From Pseudoips prasinana (lineage: Eukaryota; Arthropoda; Insecta; Lepidoptera; Nolidae), in contig OX621260.1 in the NCBI GenBank assembly GCA_951640165.1, forward strand, positions 13,286,001 through 13,350,000: 64,000 nt of DNA, read 5' to 3'. Positions 29,981-39,944 of this stretch are shown here, piece by piece. Positions within the stretch are counted from its first letter, which is position 1, and each line of letters opens with the position of its first letter. The position numbers and the translations under genes were made by a program. The notes below the pieces were generated by a model. The model worked only from the letters and a program-made list of their open reading frames with translations. It was not told the DNA's origin and did not search any database.

Positions 29981-30363
29981 GGGTGGCGTTCAAACGCAAA
30001 ATATTGATACTTTATGATGAGGAGTATCCGACCCGCACCCCCATGTATGTTCTACGATTATGCGTAGTTTTCGGGATAATTTTTTTTAATGAATCTTTCG
30101 TAAATTTCACCTAACATCGTTTTAGATTTTTTTCTCGTTCTGTTGAACATTGATAACTAATTAGTATGGTTCAACCTAACACCCTAAAAAGTATAGTTTA
30201 TCTAATCATTGCAGAACTGACTTAGAATTTATTTGAAAGTTCAAAATTAGCGTTTGAGCTCCTACATTTTCAAAGTATAAAAAAGGTGAAATACATGGGG
30301 TTGATTCGGATCATCATAAAGTATCTAAATTTTGCATTTGAACGTCAACTCCTCGGCCACCCT
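29981..30363. mobile_element. MITE inside the Ginger element
   Basis: GGGTGGCGTTCAAACGC and ATACTTTATGATG at the left are inverted at the right as CATCATAAAGTAT and GCATTTGAACGTCAACTCC, then GGCCACCC. No coding content. Its exact ends and target duplication are uncertain. Confidence 0.6.
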
Positions 30364-31055
30364 GTATAGAAATAATAATATAAGTATTTATTTATTCTCT
30401 CACACAATGGGTTGAAAGAAGCGTACAAAAGTGAATAGCATAAGCATACGGGAGACGCACCGAAACAAGTTCGCTATACTCTGAATGCACGACTACTTTT
30501 ACTGTTTTATTATTATTGTGGAATAACGGCAAACATGTTGCAGCGGCTCTCCCAGAGCATCGACTGATTATGAAGCTAACAACCTGTTTTGTGAGAGACT
30601 GGTGCCTGATTTAGGTTCAGAAAAACCTGTATCACAGGTCACCAGGAGCCCACATTACTGATTGTGACTACACAATCCGACAAAACACTTAATTAATATG
30701 TTACAGAAAATAACATAAGACACAAAATATGCAATAAAATAATAAAGTAACACAAAAGTAAAACATTATACATGGCAATATTACATACTAAAATTATGTG
30801 TGATGTAGTGTTAATATGAAAGTGTTGGTGTGTGAGCGTGTGAGAGTGAGGAAAGGGATATTGTGTTTTGTGTGTGCTGAGGTATACGATAAAGGGCGTT
30901 TGCACATATATTTATTTCGGGTGGATGCTTAGATACATGCCATATTTAAATTACTAAATAATTGGATTCAATAAATTTTCAGTCTCTTCATAATTTAATG
31001 ATTTTAACCATTTGGTAACGTTTAACTTACAAGTATTCATCGTTAACGGATATAT
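30364..31055. other. Ginger interior, non-coding
   Basis: No convincing coding frame or repeat boundary is seen. GTGTGTGAGCGTGTGAGAGTG near 30827 is a short low-complexity tract. Confidence 0.4.
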
Positions 31056-31925
31056 TTAGAGCAATTTATTTACTTTGTTATAAAGATATGGGCCGAGAAA
31101 GCAAAAGTAGTTACCAGAATGTTTTGTACGGAAACTTAGAGTGGAGCATACAGTACCTTTTCGGCGAGAGTCCTTCATAATTTCAGAATTGTATGGCAAT
31201 AGGGAATGCTTTCTTAAGACAGTTTGTAGTACAAAGATTTGCATGACAGTAAGTACATCCCATCTTGCAAATAGAGCTGTGGTTGAGAAGCGGTATGGCA
31301 GACCTGCACTAACCTTCAGAATCGCTCGTTGGGCCCGTTCTAGTTCCAGTAAATGAGTTTTAGCTGGACCACCCCAAGATGTGATACAGTATTCAATAAC
31401 TAACTGACATAACGCATGGTAGACCATTTTAACAACTCTGTCATCAGAAAAGTTCTTAAGTGTCTTAAAGATATAAATAAGTTTTCGAAGTCTAATGACA
31501 AGGACTTCAATGTGAGGTTTAAAAGTCATTGCCTGATCGATTATGACTCCAAGATATTTGATGGAAGCAGTTTATCGAGGGATGGGCATGTGCAAGTTGG
31601 CGCCAATTGATTATAACTGTGGACCTTTATTGAGTGCGTTAAAATAGGTGTGAGATTGGACCTTAACTTAAAAGTGATGTAATTCGTTTTATTGACATTC
31701 AATGACAGTAAATTAACCACGAGCAGACTGTATTTAATCCAGTTTGGGCCCTACAATAGACTTCTTACCAATTAGTACCGTAGAAAATAAGCGCAGTGTC
31801 GTCTGCATAGGTAAGTATTTTTCCACGTTCTAGTTGCAAATTACAAAGGTTATTTATATATAATAAGAATAATGATGGACCGAGGATACTCCCCTGAGGA
31901 ACGCCACAGTTAACAGATAATTATA
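31056..31925 (-). pseudogene. CR1/Jockey-like LINE fragment inside Ginger
   Basis: From 5' to 3' on the minus strand: CGVPQGSILGPS-like sequence near 31905, KILTYADDTALIF with the catalytic Asp pair near 31815, the thumb-like MTFKPHIEVLVIRLRKL (31530), LVIEYCITSWGG and ELERAQRAILKVSAG, to about 31056. Stops and a frameshift occur between the catalytic motif and the downstream frame. It is 5'-truncated, as is usual for LINEs. Confidence 0.75.
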
Positions 31926-32099
31926 TTGATAAATGACTTATTATTATTATAAAACATAAAATAAACTAAAGTTAAGGCAATCAGACTCACTATTTGGCAT
32001 AATTAGCATCTTCTCTTAATGAAAGTCAAATAAAAATCTAGGTAAAATAACATATAAAATTGAAAACAATAATTATACAATATGTAGCAAGTAACATAT

Positions 32100-33866
32100 T
32101 TATTTATTAGAACAACTGCCACTATCATGGCATTTTAAGCTACACAACTTTTTGGCTTTGGGACCACTATATTTATCAGACTTGCCACCTCTTTTACAAC
32201 CACATCTACTATAAACTTGCTCTCCGCATTTAGAGGACATTCTACAACATTCTCTCAGCGAAATCTCTGTCTCTGGAACATCTTCAGGCGAAATAAATCT
32301 TTCCTTGCAGACAGTAAATTGGTTTCTTGAATATAGTTGATTTAAAACACCTTGTTTTGTTCTCAGTTTATAAAGGTTAGAGGCTGTTACTTCAATAACA
32401 GTAGCAAGCACATTTCTTCCATCGCTACGTGCGCAATCAACATCAGGAACTCGGACTCTTACAGTGTCACCAATTGCAGCTATGGGATAATGACACATTA
32501 CGCTTGACACATCCAACATTTTATTTGCTTGTTTCTGCAAATTACTTGAAGCTAGTTTTATATCTGCCATAACATTTTCTTTTTTGCGCTCCAGTTTTTT
32601 GTTTTTGTTTGTGGGTATTGGGTTTGAATCTGTATCTGAAGTTTTTTCAGACTCCTCATCTACGGTAAAAGTTAACGAAAATTGACTTGAGCTAGCTGAA
32701 AATAAATTCATATCATTTTGAATAGACTCCACGCGTTCATTTTTGATAGACTCTACTTGATTATTTTTGGCGGACTCTTCTTGATCATTTTCGGTGAAAA
32801 CCACAAGATTCCTTTCGGTAATAGTGCTCTCAGTAGATAAAAGTTTCTCCAAGTCTTCTTCTGAATTAATATCAAGCAGAGCTTCATGTGGTATAGTAGA
32901 ACTTTTAAGCCCTACTTTCAACTTCGTTCCAAACATGGCTTCATATGGAGTATAGTTAATACCTGGGTGATGGGCCCTATTTTTCATTAATTGTACAAAA
33001 CGTAATCCTTCCGACCATTTCTTACTGTTGTTATCCTCCAACCACGTACTCAGAATATTCTTTATGTCTTGGTTTGCTCTCTCTACTGACCCTTGGCTTT
33101 GAGAGAGTCTCGGTTTTCCATGTACAATTTTCAATTCGGGCCACATTTCACAAGCTTTCTGAACAATTCTATTAGCAAACTCTCTGCCATTATCGCTTTG
33201 AAGAATGCTTGGTGCACCAAATATTGTAAAAATATCAAGTAGTACATATGCTACTTCTTCAGCAGTTTTGGTTTTGAGTGGACGGAGTTGCACAAATTTT
33301 GTAAGATGATCTTGGTATACAAGTATAAATTTATACTGATTATCTTCTTGTGACTGCATGTCAATAAGGTCTAATTGACATCTTGCATTCATTTCCCTGA
33401 TAAGAATAGGTTCAACAGCTAATCCTTTTTTTTGAACGCTGCGTTTCCTTTCGCAGCTCTCACATAGGTTTAAATAAATGGCAATCATTTCCCTCGTAAT
33501 ATTTTTATACCGAAAATTTAGTTCCTTCTCCATTCGGTTTCTACCACCATGCCCTAAACTCAGGTGGGTATCATGCAAAATCTGAAATATCTCGTTGTTT
33601 TTCACGTAGTACCTAATCATATTGTCTTTGACTGGAACAATCAATTTCTCTGTTTCTCCAACAGCCATGACGTCAAATCTTCGCAAACGTTGATAATCTT
33701 CAGGTTTTTTATGCGACTTCTTTGATTTTGCAGATTTAACCTTTTCAATCATCTCGATATAGCTTTCGTTGGTGAAAAACTGAGTATTTTGTCCTTTAAG
33801 TGACATTAACTCATCCAATCTTTCGTCAAATTGACGATTCATTTCGTTTAATTTCGAAATATCCAT
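32100..33866 (-). CDS. Ginger integrase/transposase (KRBA2/SCAND3-like), 588 aa
   Basis: This is a DDE integrase of the retroviral/Gypsy fold used by a cut-and-paste DNA transposon. It has an H-H-C-C zinc module (H101, H106, C135, C138: HLSLGHGG, CESCERKR). The catalytic core has D166 in CQLDLIDMQ, D225 in LQSDNGREF and E262 in GSVERANQD, with 36 residues between the last two. A C-terminal segment GDTVRVRVPDVD resembles the chromatin-binding tail of these proteins. A Cys-rich end (CGEQVYSRCGCKRGG, CSLKCHDSGSC) is typical of the KRBA2/SCAND3 group. The frame has no stop. Flanking terminal repeats show it is an element gene, not a domesticated host gene. Confidence 0.85.
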   Translation of the reverse strand: MDISKLNEMNRQFDERLDELMSLKGQNTQFFTNESYIEMIEKVKSAKSKKSHKKPEDYQRLRRFDVMAVGETEKLIVPVKDNMIRYYVKNNEIFQILHDTHLSLGHGGRNRMEKELNFRYKNITREMIAIYLNLCESCERKRSVQKKGLAVEPILIREMNARCQLDLIDMQSQEDNQYKFILVYQDHLTKFVQLRPLKTKTAEEVAYVLLDIFTIFGAPSILQSDNGREFANRIVQKACEMWPELKIVHGKPRLSQSQGSVERANQDIKNILSTWLEDNNSKKWSEGLRFVQLMKNRAHHPGINYTPYEAMFGTKLKVGLKSSTIPHEALLDINSEEDLEKLLSTESTITERNLVVFTENDQEESAKNNQVESIKNERVESIQNDMNLFSASSSQFSLTFTVDEESEKTSDTDSNPIPTNKNKKLERKKENVMADIKLASSNLQKQANKMLDVSSVMCHYPIAAIGDTVRVRVPDVDCARSDGRNVLATVIEVTASNLYKLRTKQGVLNQLYSRNQFTVCKERFISPEDVPETEISLRECCRMSSKCGEQVYSRCGCKRGGKSDKYSGPKAKKLCSLKCHDSGSCSNK

Positions 33867-34191
33867 GATTAATTAAAATACACATTAACAGCTGTTTCAC
33901 TAAAGTTCACTAACACTGAGTTACGAAAGTAAAACCCATCCGCGTCCGTCCGTATTCGCATACAAAGCAAAACTAAATAAAATCAATAGCACTTGAAGTC
34001 CGCCGTACGAGCCGCACGGTGAATGGCGGTCTCTGATTGGTCAAGGTGTGCCACGCCATGCGTGCCTCCCTCCCCGGCCTCACACCGCGTCATATTTAGC
34101 TTTATTATCAAATCGCCCAATTATCATGTAGCAATATAATAATGACTGTGCAATGTGATAAATAATGAAGTTAAGATAGTATTAGTCACTA

Positions 34192-34858
34192 ATGCCCGCC
34201 TTCCACTGCGAGCGGAGCGGGCTCCGTACGGATTCCGTTTAACTCGCAACGCAAAATTTCATACAAGTGAAACATAAAATGTTTTTTATTATTTATTCAT
34301 TATATTTGAGTTGCTTGAATGAAAGGTATAATGCGGTTTACGATTTATGACGTATTAAAAAAAAACTACTTACTAGATCATGTTCAAACCAATTGTCGGT
34401 GGAAGTTTGCGTGGTACATCATATTTTTTTTAGTATTATCATTCTCTTATTTTAGAAGTTACAGGGGGGGCACTCACTATTTAGTTTTGAAAAAATGATA
34501 TAAGAAACCTCAATATCATTTTTGAAGACCTATTATAAACTCATGTAAGGGTTTCTTGAAAAAAAAATGTCAAGTTTCAGTTCTATGTATGTGGAACCCC
34601 AAAAATTTTTTGTTTTTTTTTTTTAATTTTCTGTGAATAACTTAATGCGGTTCACAGAATACATCTATTTACCAAGCTTCAACATTATAGTCCTTATAGT
34701 TTCGGAAAAAAGTGGCTGTGACATACGGGCGGACCGACAGACAGACATGACGAATCTATAAGGGTTCCGTTTTACGCCATTTGGCTACGGAACCCTAAAA
34801 AACGGTTGCGAGTAAAACGGAATCCGTACGGAGCCCGCTCGCAGTGGAAGGCGGGCAT
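34192..34858. mobile_element. TIR element inside Ginger, with a repeat family A copy
   Basis: Terminal repeats ATGCCCGCCTTCCACTGCGA, continuing through CCGTACGGATTCCGTTT, are about 55-60 bases long and flanked by TA. The left copy has an extra GAGCG block. The interior (34305-34798) is a family A repeat ending GGCTACGGAACCCTAAAA. No transposase is seen. Confidence 0.7.
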
Positions 34859-34994
34859 TATCCCGATAGAGCTAGACATGATTCAGAATGCTCATACATT
34901 ATGTATAATGCCCGCATTAATCACCTGGTCCATAACATATACCTATAAAGGTGTAAAACAAATAGCTGAGTAAGTTAAGGACCCCTATCTACTC

Positions 34995-35265
34995 ATTAAG
35001 GGCCAGGGCCTGTTCGCGCGGTTGGTAGATACGCTGCCTTTCACGCCGCAGGTCGTGGGTTCGATTCCCACCCGGGACAAGTATTTGTGTGCATGAATAT
35101 GTCTGTTTGTCCTGAGTCTGGGTGTAAATTATCTATATAAGTATGTATTTACAAAAGTAAAATAGTATATGTATTATATCAGTTATCTGGTTTCCATAGT
35201 ACAAGCTCTGCTTAGTTTGGGATCGGATGACCGTGTGTGAAAAATGTCCCAGGATATTATAAAAT
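34995..35265 (+). mobile_element. tRNA-derived SINE, full-length
   Basis: The head GCGCGGTTGGTAGATACGC (A box) and GGTCGTGGGTTCGATTCCCA (B box) is followed by the body CTGTTTGTCCTGAGTCTGGG and the tail GTACAAGCTCTGCTTAGTTT to AATGTCCCAGGATATT. This is the best plus-strand reference copy of the common family. Confidence 0.8.
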
Positions 35266-35284
35266 TGAACTAACTTTGACTGCA

Positions 35285-35455
35285 CGTGTAGCGGCTAAGA
35301 CAGTCGCCTCGCCACTTTTTGTCGCGGGTTCGAGTCCCGCGCCAGACAACTATTTGTGTGGCCCATAAATAATTGTTCTGAGTCTGGATGTAATTTGTGT
35401 CCGTCTAATTATATGTTTGTAAAGTACCCCGGGACACAGGGATGAGATTTCCTAA
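35285..35455 (+). mobile_element. tRNA-derived SINE, third family
   Basis: The head GTGTAGCGGCTAAGACAGTC and GTCGCGGGTTCGAGTCCCGC is followed by ACAACTATTTGTGTGGCCCA and AAGTACCCCGGGACACAGGG. A minus-strand relative is at 60880-61045. Confidence 0.7.
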
Positions 35456-35576
35456 TGAGTTTATAAAAAAAAGATATAGTAAAAAAAAACTAGAAAAAAC
35501 CTAAAAAAGATTGTTTGCTTACCCTTATAAATTTAGTCAGCTGATCAACATTTTTGTATGGGTAGTTAATATTATA

Positions 35577-35815
35577 TCTATATATATAAAAATCAATGCC
35601 ACTTTACATTGTAATGTTATAACTCAACATCGCCTTTACCGATTTGGCTAATTTTGGTCTTGAATTATTCGTGGAAGTCCAGGGAAGGTTTGTACGTAGA
35701 GAAAATTTTAAAAAAATCTTGAAAAAGTGTAAAATCAACATCTTTCTATACTCCCATATACAAACAATTTGTACTAATACTTTAAAGCGTAGCGAAGTAC
35801 GTACCGGACCGCTAG
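35577..35815 (+). mobile_element. Helitron-like element, TCTATATATA...CCGCTAG
   Basis: TC start, CGCCTTTACCGATTTGGC internal block and a TACGTACCGGACCGCTAG end. The same family is nested at 18921-19167. No coding content. Confidence 0.7.
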
Positions 35816-35855
35816 TACTTAATATAAAAACAAGTAAATGATGGGTAGTTAATAT

Positions 35856-35996
35856 GTACCGACGCCAGAACATCCAGCTACCCCAATCTGTCAAATTTCT
35901 TTTATAGATTTTCAACTTTTTCTCAAAAATATAAGGTTCACTTTCAATTGGGGAAATTTGACAGATTGGGGTACCTTGATGTGCTGGTGTCTGTAC
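35856..35996. mobile_element. MITE, CAGACGC family
   Basis: GTACCGACGCCAGAACATC and GATGTGCTGGTGTCTGTAC ends enclose the CCCCAATCTGTCAAATTTC arms. From 35997 to 36361 nothing is recognised. Confidence 0.75.
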
Positions 35997-36380
35997 TTAT
36001 GTATTTTACAAGATACCGTTTTGCATGTTGTTCAGTAAAAGAGGTTTATTTTCAATAAGCACGCGGTCAGTCTACAGATGGGTGACCGCAAAAGTAGTTT
36101 AATGTCTGAACGTCTCCGAGCTGAGGGCAGCTTAAGCTGTCGGTTCCGGTTGTAGTCTTTAAGCCATGTCAGAGGCCTACTGGGCGGCTTGAACAACTCT
36201 GACGCTAGGGTAACCACTGCTCATACGATAAAGTGAAGTAAAATAAGTAATCTTTAAGTTTGATCTTTAAGTTTCATCCACTACTTTAGTTATACTTTCT
36301 ATAGCTAGAGAACATAAGCATAGCTGTAAGTAAGTAACAGTTACACAATAAATAATTCTTTCATCATCATCATCATCATA

Positions 36381-38285
36381 TCAGCCGAAAGACGTCCACT
36401 GCTGGACAAAGGCCTCCCCCAAGGATCTCCACAATAGCCGGTCCTGCGCTGCCCGCATCCAGCGGCTTCCCGCGACCCGCACAAGATCGTCGGTCCACCG
36501 TGTAGGAGGCCTGCCCACGCTGCGTCTTCCGGTTCGTGGTCGCCACTCGAGAACCTTTCTGCCCCATCGGCCGTCAGTTCTACGAGCTTTGTGCCCTGCC
36601 CACTGCCACTTCAGTTTGGCAATTCTTTGGGCTATGTCGGCTACTTTAGTTCGCCTGCGGATCTCAGCATTTCTTATTCGATCTCGCAGGGAAACTCCAA
36701 GCATAGCCCTTTCCATTGCTCTTTGGGTGACCTTGAGCCGCCTGATAAGGCCCATAGTGAGCGACCACGTCTCTGTTCCGTAAGTCATCACTGGCAACAC
36801 ACACTGGTCGAAGACTTTCGACTTGAGACACTGCGGTATTTGGGATGAGAAGATATTACGTAGCTTCCCGAACGCTGCCCAGCCGAGTTGGATTCTACGA
36901 TTGACCTCCTTTTCGAAGTTGGACCTACCTAGTTGGATGGTCTGTCCTAGGTAAATATAGTTCTCAACAACTTCGAGTGCAGAGTCTCCAACCTTAACTA
37001 GAGTGGGTGCAACATGGATGTTCGACATGATTTTCGTCTTATCCATGTTCATTTTCAGACCCACTTGTTGAGAGACTCTACTGAGGCCATCGAGCATTGT
37101 ACTGAGGTCGTCAAGGGTCTCAGCCATGACTACTATGTCGTCGGCAAATCTAAGGTGGGTGATGTACTCGCCATTGACATTGATGCCAAAGCCTTCCCAG
37201 TCCAGAAGCTTGAAAACATCTTCCAATGCAGCGGTGAACAGTTTCGGAGATATGACGTCTCCCTGTCTCACGCCTCGCTGCAATTGAATAGGTTTCGAGT
37301 TCTGGTCCTGAAGTCGGATTGACATGCTGGCGTTTTCGTACAAACACTTTAACACCTGGACATACCGATAGTCAATTTGGCACCTTTGAAGAGACCTCAG
37401 CACGGCCCATGTTTCGATAGAATCTAAGGCTTTCTCATAGTCCACAAACGCTAAGCATAATGGCTGGTTATACTCCTCTGTCTTCTGTATAGTTATACAG
37501 AAGACAGAGGAGTATAACATACATACGCTGCGGCAAGTTTGCCGCAGCGTATGTATGTGGTCTATGGTACTGTAGCCTTTTCGGAATCCGGCTTGTTCGG
37601 GAGGCTGGAAGTCGTCAAACCTTCGTGCGAGACGATTCGTAATGACTCTCGAAAACAACTTGTAAACATGGCTCAGCAGTGAGATGGGTCTGTAATTCTT
37701 CAATAGGGTTTTATCGCCCTTTTTGAAGAAAAGCACCACCACACTCCTGTGCCATGCTTTCGGCGTTTGACCTTCGAGTATGACGGAGTTGAATAACTTC
37801 TGAAGGGCCCGTAGGATCGGTGTACCACCCGCCTTCAGAAGCTCAGCTGTAACTCCATCATCACCCGGCGCCTTGTTGTTTTTTAGTTGTTTGAGAGCCA
37901 TTCTAATCTCGTACAGGCTGACGTCCGGGATATCTTGGGTGTAGTGTCGGGTTAGTCTTGCTCTTGAATCGGCATGACTATTGACAGGAAGTCGCGTTGT
38001 CGTGTATAACTGTCCGTAGAACTTCTCGATCTCACCTAGCAACTCTGGTTTTGACGTGACGATTCTACCATCCTCAGTCTTCAGCTTCGTCAGTTGGCTT
38101 TGCCCAATAGACAAATCTCTTGCGAACACTTTAGAGCCTCTATTCCGCTCGATGGCCTCTTTTATACTAATAGTATTAAATTGGCGTGTGTCGCGAGTCA
38201 GAGACTTTGAGATTTGTCTGTTGAGCTGCCTGTATCTGGCAGCATCACATGAGGATGTTAGAATCATTTTCCGCCTTTCTTCCAT
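36381..38285 (-). CDS. RTE reverse transcriptase part
   Basis: The frame continues that of the endonuclease after a TAG at 38355-38357; the Met at 38285 is internal and not a natural start. Motifs are YRPISLLSHVYKLFSRVI, AGFRKGYSTIDHIHTLRQ, the catalytic LAFVDYEKALDSI, LQRGVRQGDVISPKLF and the catalytic LRFADDIVVMAE, then VMTYGTETWSLT and a C-terminal RWGRKVLEWRPRTGRRSVG region. Between TLRQ and QKTEEYN, 17 residues replace an expected two. They are encoded by the two abutting palindromes at 37467-37557, and the reading frame is kept (45 added bases). Confidence 0.87.
   Translation of the reverse strand: MEERRKMILTSSCDAARYRQLNRQISKSLTRDTRQFNTISIKEAIERNRGSKVFARDLSIGQSQLTKLKTEDGRIVTSKPELLGEIEKFYGQLYTTTRLPVNSHADSRARLTRHYTQDIPDVSLYEIRMALKQLKNNKAPGDDGVTAELLKAGGTPILRALQKLFNSVILEGQTPKAWHRSVVVLFFKKGDKTLLKNYRPISLLSHVYKLFSRVITNRLARRFDDFQPPEQAGFRKGYSTIDHIHTLRQTCRSVCMLYSSVFCITIQKTEEYNQPLCLAFVDYEKALDSIETWAVLRSLQRCQIDYRYVQVLKCLYENASMSIRLQDQNSKPIQLQRGVRQGDVISPKLFTAALEDVFKLLDWEGFGINVNGEYITHLRFADDIVVMAETLDDLSTMLDGLSRVSQQVGLKMNMDKTKIMSNIHVAPTLVKVGDSALEVVENYIYLGQTIQLGRSNFEKEVNRRIQLGWAAFGKLRNIFSSQIPQCLKSKVFDQCVLPVMTYGTETWSLTMGLIRRLKVTQRAMERAMLGVSLRDRIRNAEIRRRTKVADIAQRIAKLKWQWAGHKARRTDGRWGRKVLEWRPRTGRRSVGRPPTRWTDDLVRVAGSRWMRAAQDRLLWRSLGEAFVQQWTSFG
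37467..37557. repeat. Double fold-back, 25-bp and 19-bp arms, both centred on GT
   Basis: Arms 37467-37491 and 37494-37518, then 37518-37536 and 37539-37557, are all perfect. Both centres are GT. The net gain over a simple junction is 45 bases, in frame with the RTE reverse transcriptase. Confidence 0.9.
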
Positions 38286-38354
38286 AAGCTGTAGGGTATG
38301 GTCGGAGATCTTTTTGGTTCCATTTGTACGGCGGGTTTTGTAGAAGTTAGACCC

Positions 38355-39404
38355 CTAGCTGACCGTATGGACAGCTTCCACGAACCTGTCGTGGTATGTA
38401 TCCACTTCTTCACAGTCTGCTAGGCATTCGAATCGGTTCTGAAGTTCGAGTTGAAAGGGTTCAGGGTTTTGGAGGTGGAACGGTATGGGACGGAGCGTAG
38501 ACTTCATCAGTCGGGACCTCTCGAGTTTGACATTTAGGTTCAATGAGCCTCTGACCAGTCTGTGATCGCTCCCGGTCTTAACCGCATTGATCACGGAGAC
38601 ATCATTGAATACTTGTCTCCTCGTCGACAGGATGAAGTCTATCTCGTTTTTAGTTTTCCCATCGGGGCTCACCCAGGTCCATTTACGATGTGCCGGCTTC
38701 CTGAAGAAGGAATTCATCATAAAGAGACCCTCCTTCTCCATGAAGTCAGCCAACATCTGGCCTCGGGGGTTCCGATCCCCGGTTCCAAATTGCCCCACTT
38801 TCAGCTCATCACCGATTCGTTTGCCCAGCTTCGCGTTGAAGTCCCCCATGACCACAGTGAAATAAGAGTTCGAGGTATGTATGGCTCTGGAAATGTCCTC
38901 ATACATGACCTCGACTGCATCATCGGAGTATGTCGAAGTAGGTGCGTATACCTGTATAACCTTCAGCGAATACCGCCTGGTGATTCTGAGTATAAGGTAC
39001 GCAACCCTCGTCGACACACTCTCGATTTTCACTACGTTGTTCACGAGGGACTTGTGGACTATGAACCCGACACCACCTTGGGATAGTTGGTCACCCTCCC
39101 GGTAATAGAGCAGGTTTCCGGATTTCAGTATTATCGAGTCCTCCCCCTCTCTTCGGACTTCAGATAATCCTACAATATCCCAATGAAACCTGCTCAGTTC
39201 TTCCTCCAGTTCGGTTATCTTCTCGTCGGACCGCAGTGTTCGTGTGTTAAACGTTGCCAGGGCCAGAGGTCGTCGTTTTTGGTATCGTGGAATCTGCCGG
39301 GGATTCTTAGCACCCCCTGCCCTGCCGTAACCACGGCTGTTACCACGGCTGGGAATAGCAGGGCTGCCGGGGACTGGGGGCCGCGGTTTAGTTGTGTCCA
39401 TCAT
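38355..39404 (-). CDS. RTE endonuclease part, ended by a nonsense codon
   Basis: This is an APE-like endonuclease. Motifs are LATFNTRTLRSDEKI, DIVGLSEVRREGE (catalytic Glu), VIQVYAPTSTYSDD, VVMGDFNAKLGKR and GSDHRLVRGS. The frame is open to 39713, but bases beyond 39585 are outside the element. The first internal Met (MMDTTKPRP, 39404) is therefore the likely start. A TAG after EAVHTVS interrupts an otherwise continuous frame into the reverse transcriptase, so this copy probably cannot make the full polyprotein. Confidence 0.85.
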   Translation of the reverse strand: MMDTTKPRPPVPGSPAIPSRGNSRGYGRAGGAKNPRQIPRYQKRRPLALATFNTRTLRSDEKITELEEELSRFHWDIVGLSEVRREGEDSIILKSGNLLYYREGDQLSQGGVGFIVHKSLVNNVVKIESVSTRVAYLILRITRRYSLKVIQVYAPTSTYSDDAVEVMYEDISRAIHTSNSYFTVVMGDFNAKLGKRIGDELKVGQFGTGDRNPRGQMLADFMEKEGLFMMNSFFRKPAHRKWTWVSPDGKTKNEIDFILSTRRQVFNDVSVINAVKTGSDHRLVRGSLNLNVKLERSRLMKSTLRPIPFHLQNPEPFQLELQNRFECLADCEEVDTYHDRFVEAVHTVS

Positions 39405-39944
39405 TTGAGAGGATTTGCCATAATCGCCACGCTTGGCAGACGGGTTGGCGATCGCAGTAAGGTGAACATGGTACTCAGGAGAACGCTGCTGCCCGTTCTC
39501 TGGTATATATTCCCTCGGGACGACTTTTACGTCCCCCCACGGGATGAGAGGGGATGGTGATATTCTTAGGCCGTCACCACACAGCAATAATTCTTTATCT
39601 TTAAGTAATAAATCTTTATTTCGTGGCATAATATGGTACAGACAAGATTTTATAGTCATCACAATTACAGTTTGACATATTTTGTCTACAATGACATACG
39701 TCGAGAACGACATTTTATATTATTTTTTAAAAACTTTTGCGCAAGAAAGTACAGGCGATCTCAATGCCGTAGGCATTCTCTACCATTCAACCTTGGGGTG
39801 ATGCGGAGAAAAACAAGGTAGGTGCACTTTAAAAACGTCTTGTGTGGATTATCATTGTAAAAATATATAATTATGAATAATTACATACAATACATAAATA
39901 CAAACTAGAATAGACTAATATATATTTATTAATAAATATACCTA

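Larger units (their letters stand above)
29574..34937 (-). mobile_element. Ginger-type DNA transposon, complete, with nested insertions
   Basis: Terminal repeats begin TGTTATGG, with TGTTATGGTCTAAGTGAG at the left and TGTTATGGACCAGGTGAT at the right. Both reach GCATTATACATAATG near base 41. TATA flanks both ends (29570-29573 and 34938-34941), the 4-bp duplication expected of Ginger. The only long frame is an integrase of the KRBA2/SCAND3 type. The element carries a MITE-like insert (29981-30363), a CR1 fragment (31056-31925) and a TIR element (34192-34858). Confidence 0.8.
36362..39585 (-). mobile_element. RTE-clade LINE, full length with 11-bp target duplication
   Basis: AATAATTCTTT flanks both ends (36351-36361 and 39586-39596). 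On the minus strand the 5' end is GCTGTGTGGTGACGGCC and the 3' end is a GATGATGATGATGATG repeat, the tail type of RTE elements. One long frame encodes endonuclease plus reverse transcriptase, broken by one stop codon and enlarged in frame by a double fold-back. Confidence 0.87.

Noticed and set aside
32100..33866. Host gene of the KRBA2/SCAND3 type
   Set aside because: The frame is inside an element with matching TGTTATGG ends and TATA duplications, so it is a transposon gene.
39405..39713. N-terminal extension of the RTE endonuclease frame
   Set aside because: The frame is open, but bases beyond 39585 lie outside the element as defined by the 11-bp duplication.
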